DNA of 43,892 nucleotides, taken from the NCBI GenBank assembly GCA_031258155.1, contig JAIRNH010000054.1, positions 1 through 43,892 of the forward strand. The letters are read 5' to 3'. A program made the position numbers and the translations under genes. The notes beneath the pieces were generated by a model that saw only the letters and a program-made list of their open reading frames with translations, did no database searches and had not been told where the DNA came from. This document shows positions 43,771 through 43,892 of the stretch, piece after piece. How positions within the stretch are numbered: position 1 is the first letter of the stretch; each line of letters begins with the position of its first letter. This DNA comes from Helicobacteraceae bacterium. GTDB taxonomy: Bacteria; Campylobacterota; Campylobacteria; Campylobacterales; SZUA-545.

Positions 43771-43892
43771 TTAATCGTTACTCTCTTTACTTTTTGCAAA
43801 CGGCGGCGTAAAAACGCCGATCAAAAATATTCCTAATGGTATCAGCAAATATATGAAAGGAGAAAATATTTTAAATAGATTTTTATAAGTGT
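43771..43892 (-). CDS. C-terminal end of an unidentified minus-strand protein (partial)
   Basis: Open from the right window edge to TAA at 43771-43773, about 39 residues: a membrane-like stretch IYLLIPLGIFLIGVF followed by TPPFAKSKESND. It could be the end of a membrane protein; there is too little to identify a family, and a chance frame is possible. Confidence 0.35.
   Translation of the reverse strand, partial: TYKNLFKIFSPFIYLLIPLGIFLIGVFTPPFAKSKESND

Noticed and set aside
43623-43811. 62-codon plus-strand ORF near the right end
   Set aside because: It reads across antisense debris of the LprI-like and ABC-F genes; the apparent similarity comes from those fragments.

Overview
The window looks like a chromosomal segment of a Campylobacterota (Epsilonproteobacteria) bacterium with roughly even base composition. 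The case rests on lineage-typical content: asd next to a flgR-type sigma-54 regulator, CheV, a clpS-clpA-aat operon, a MurF-type ligase with an N-terminal membrane domain, a HemE beginning MIFIDACF, NadB, and a TonB receptor gene interrupted at a poly-G tract. Many genes use TTG or GTG starts (guaA, hemE, aat, murF, dus, clpS, creD). GATC, and especially the palindrome GCGATCGC, is conspicuously dense. Genus cannot be fixed from sequence alone; the number of broken genes would fit a host-associated organism.

Layout. 1-233: end of an S1-domain protein, probably PNPase. 568-4562 (minus): a TonB-dependent receptor that is out of frame at an 8-G tract, followed by a PepSY-TM membrane protein cut by an in-frame TGA; together a probable metal/siderophore uptake locus. 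4962-5862: a coiled-coil/TM protein and a flavodoxin. 5946-11330 (minus): guaA, two paralogous membrane proteins and nadB. The paralogs arose by a tandem duplication of about 1.37 kb that also copied the start of guaA. 11410-14991: a DUF721-like protein, a PAP2 phosphatase, uvrC and queE. 14992-15837 is non-coding, with nested inverted repeats and a decayed TPR gene, followed by tRNA-Pro(CGG).

16058-21332: thiL, a DUF502 protein, a glucosaminidase, a HAD phosphatase, and a HIT/DUF475/GluQ operon in which gluQ has no canonical start codon covering its HIGH motif. 21603-23859: a compact, translationally coupled trio of DUF1538 membrane protein, PII-like protein and CBS-pair protein. This is the best candidate for a poorly characterised system: a duplicated-fold membrane protein with two small cytosolic sensor-type proteins. 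24073-27303: radical SAM protein, hemE and a secreted protein with a duplicated domain. 27558-33600: creD, a decayed lipoprotein gene, a YqhA-type protein, asd, flgR, a small exported protein and cheV. 33661-36824: the N-degron machinery (ClpS adaptor, ClpA unfoldase, Aat transferase). 36882-40414: murF, a conserved membrane protein and a Dus enzyme. 40701-43892: a frameshifted LprI-like gene, an MmcQ/YjbR protein, CrcB with a small coupled membrane protein, an ABC-F ATPase, gene debris, and the end of a further minus-strand gene.

At least seven broken or fragmentary reading frames occur in 44 kb. They are either real decay and phase variation or, for the single-base cases, assembly errors; read-level evidence would separate these.
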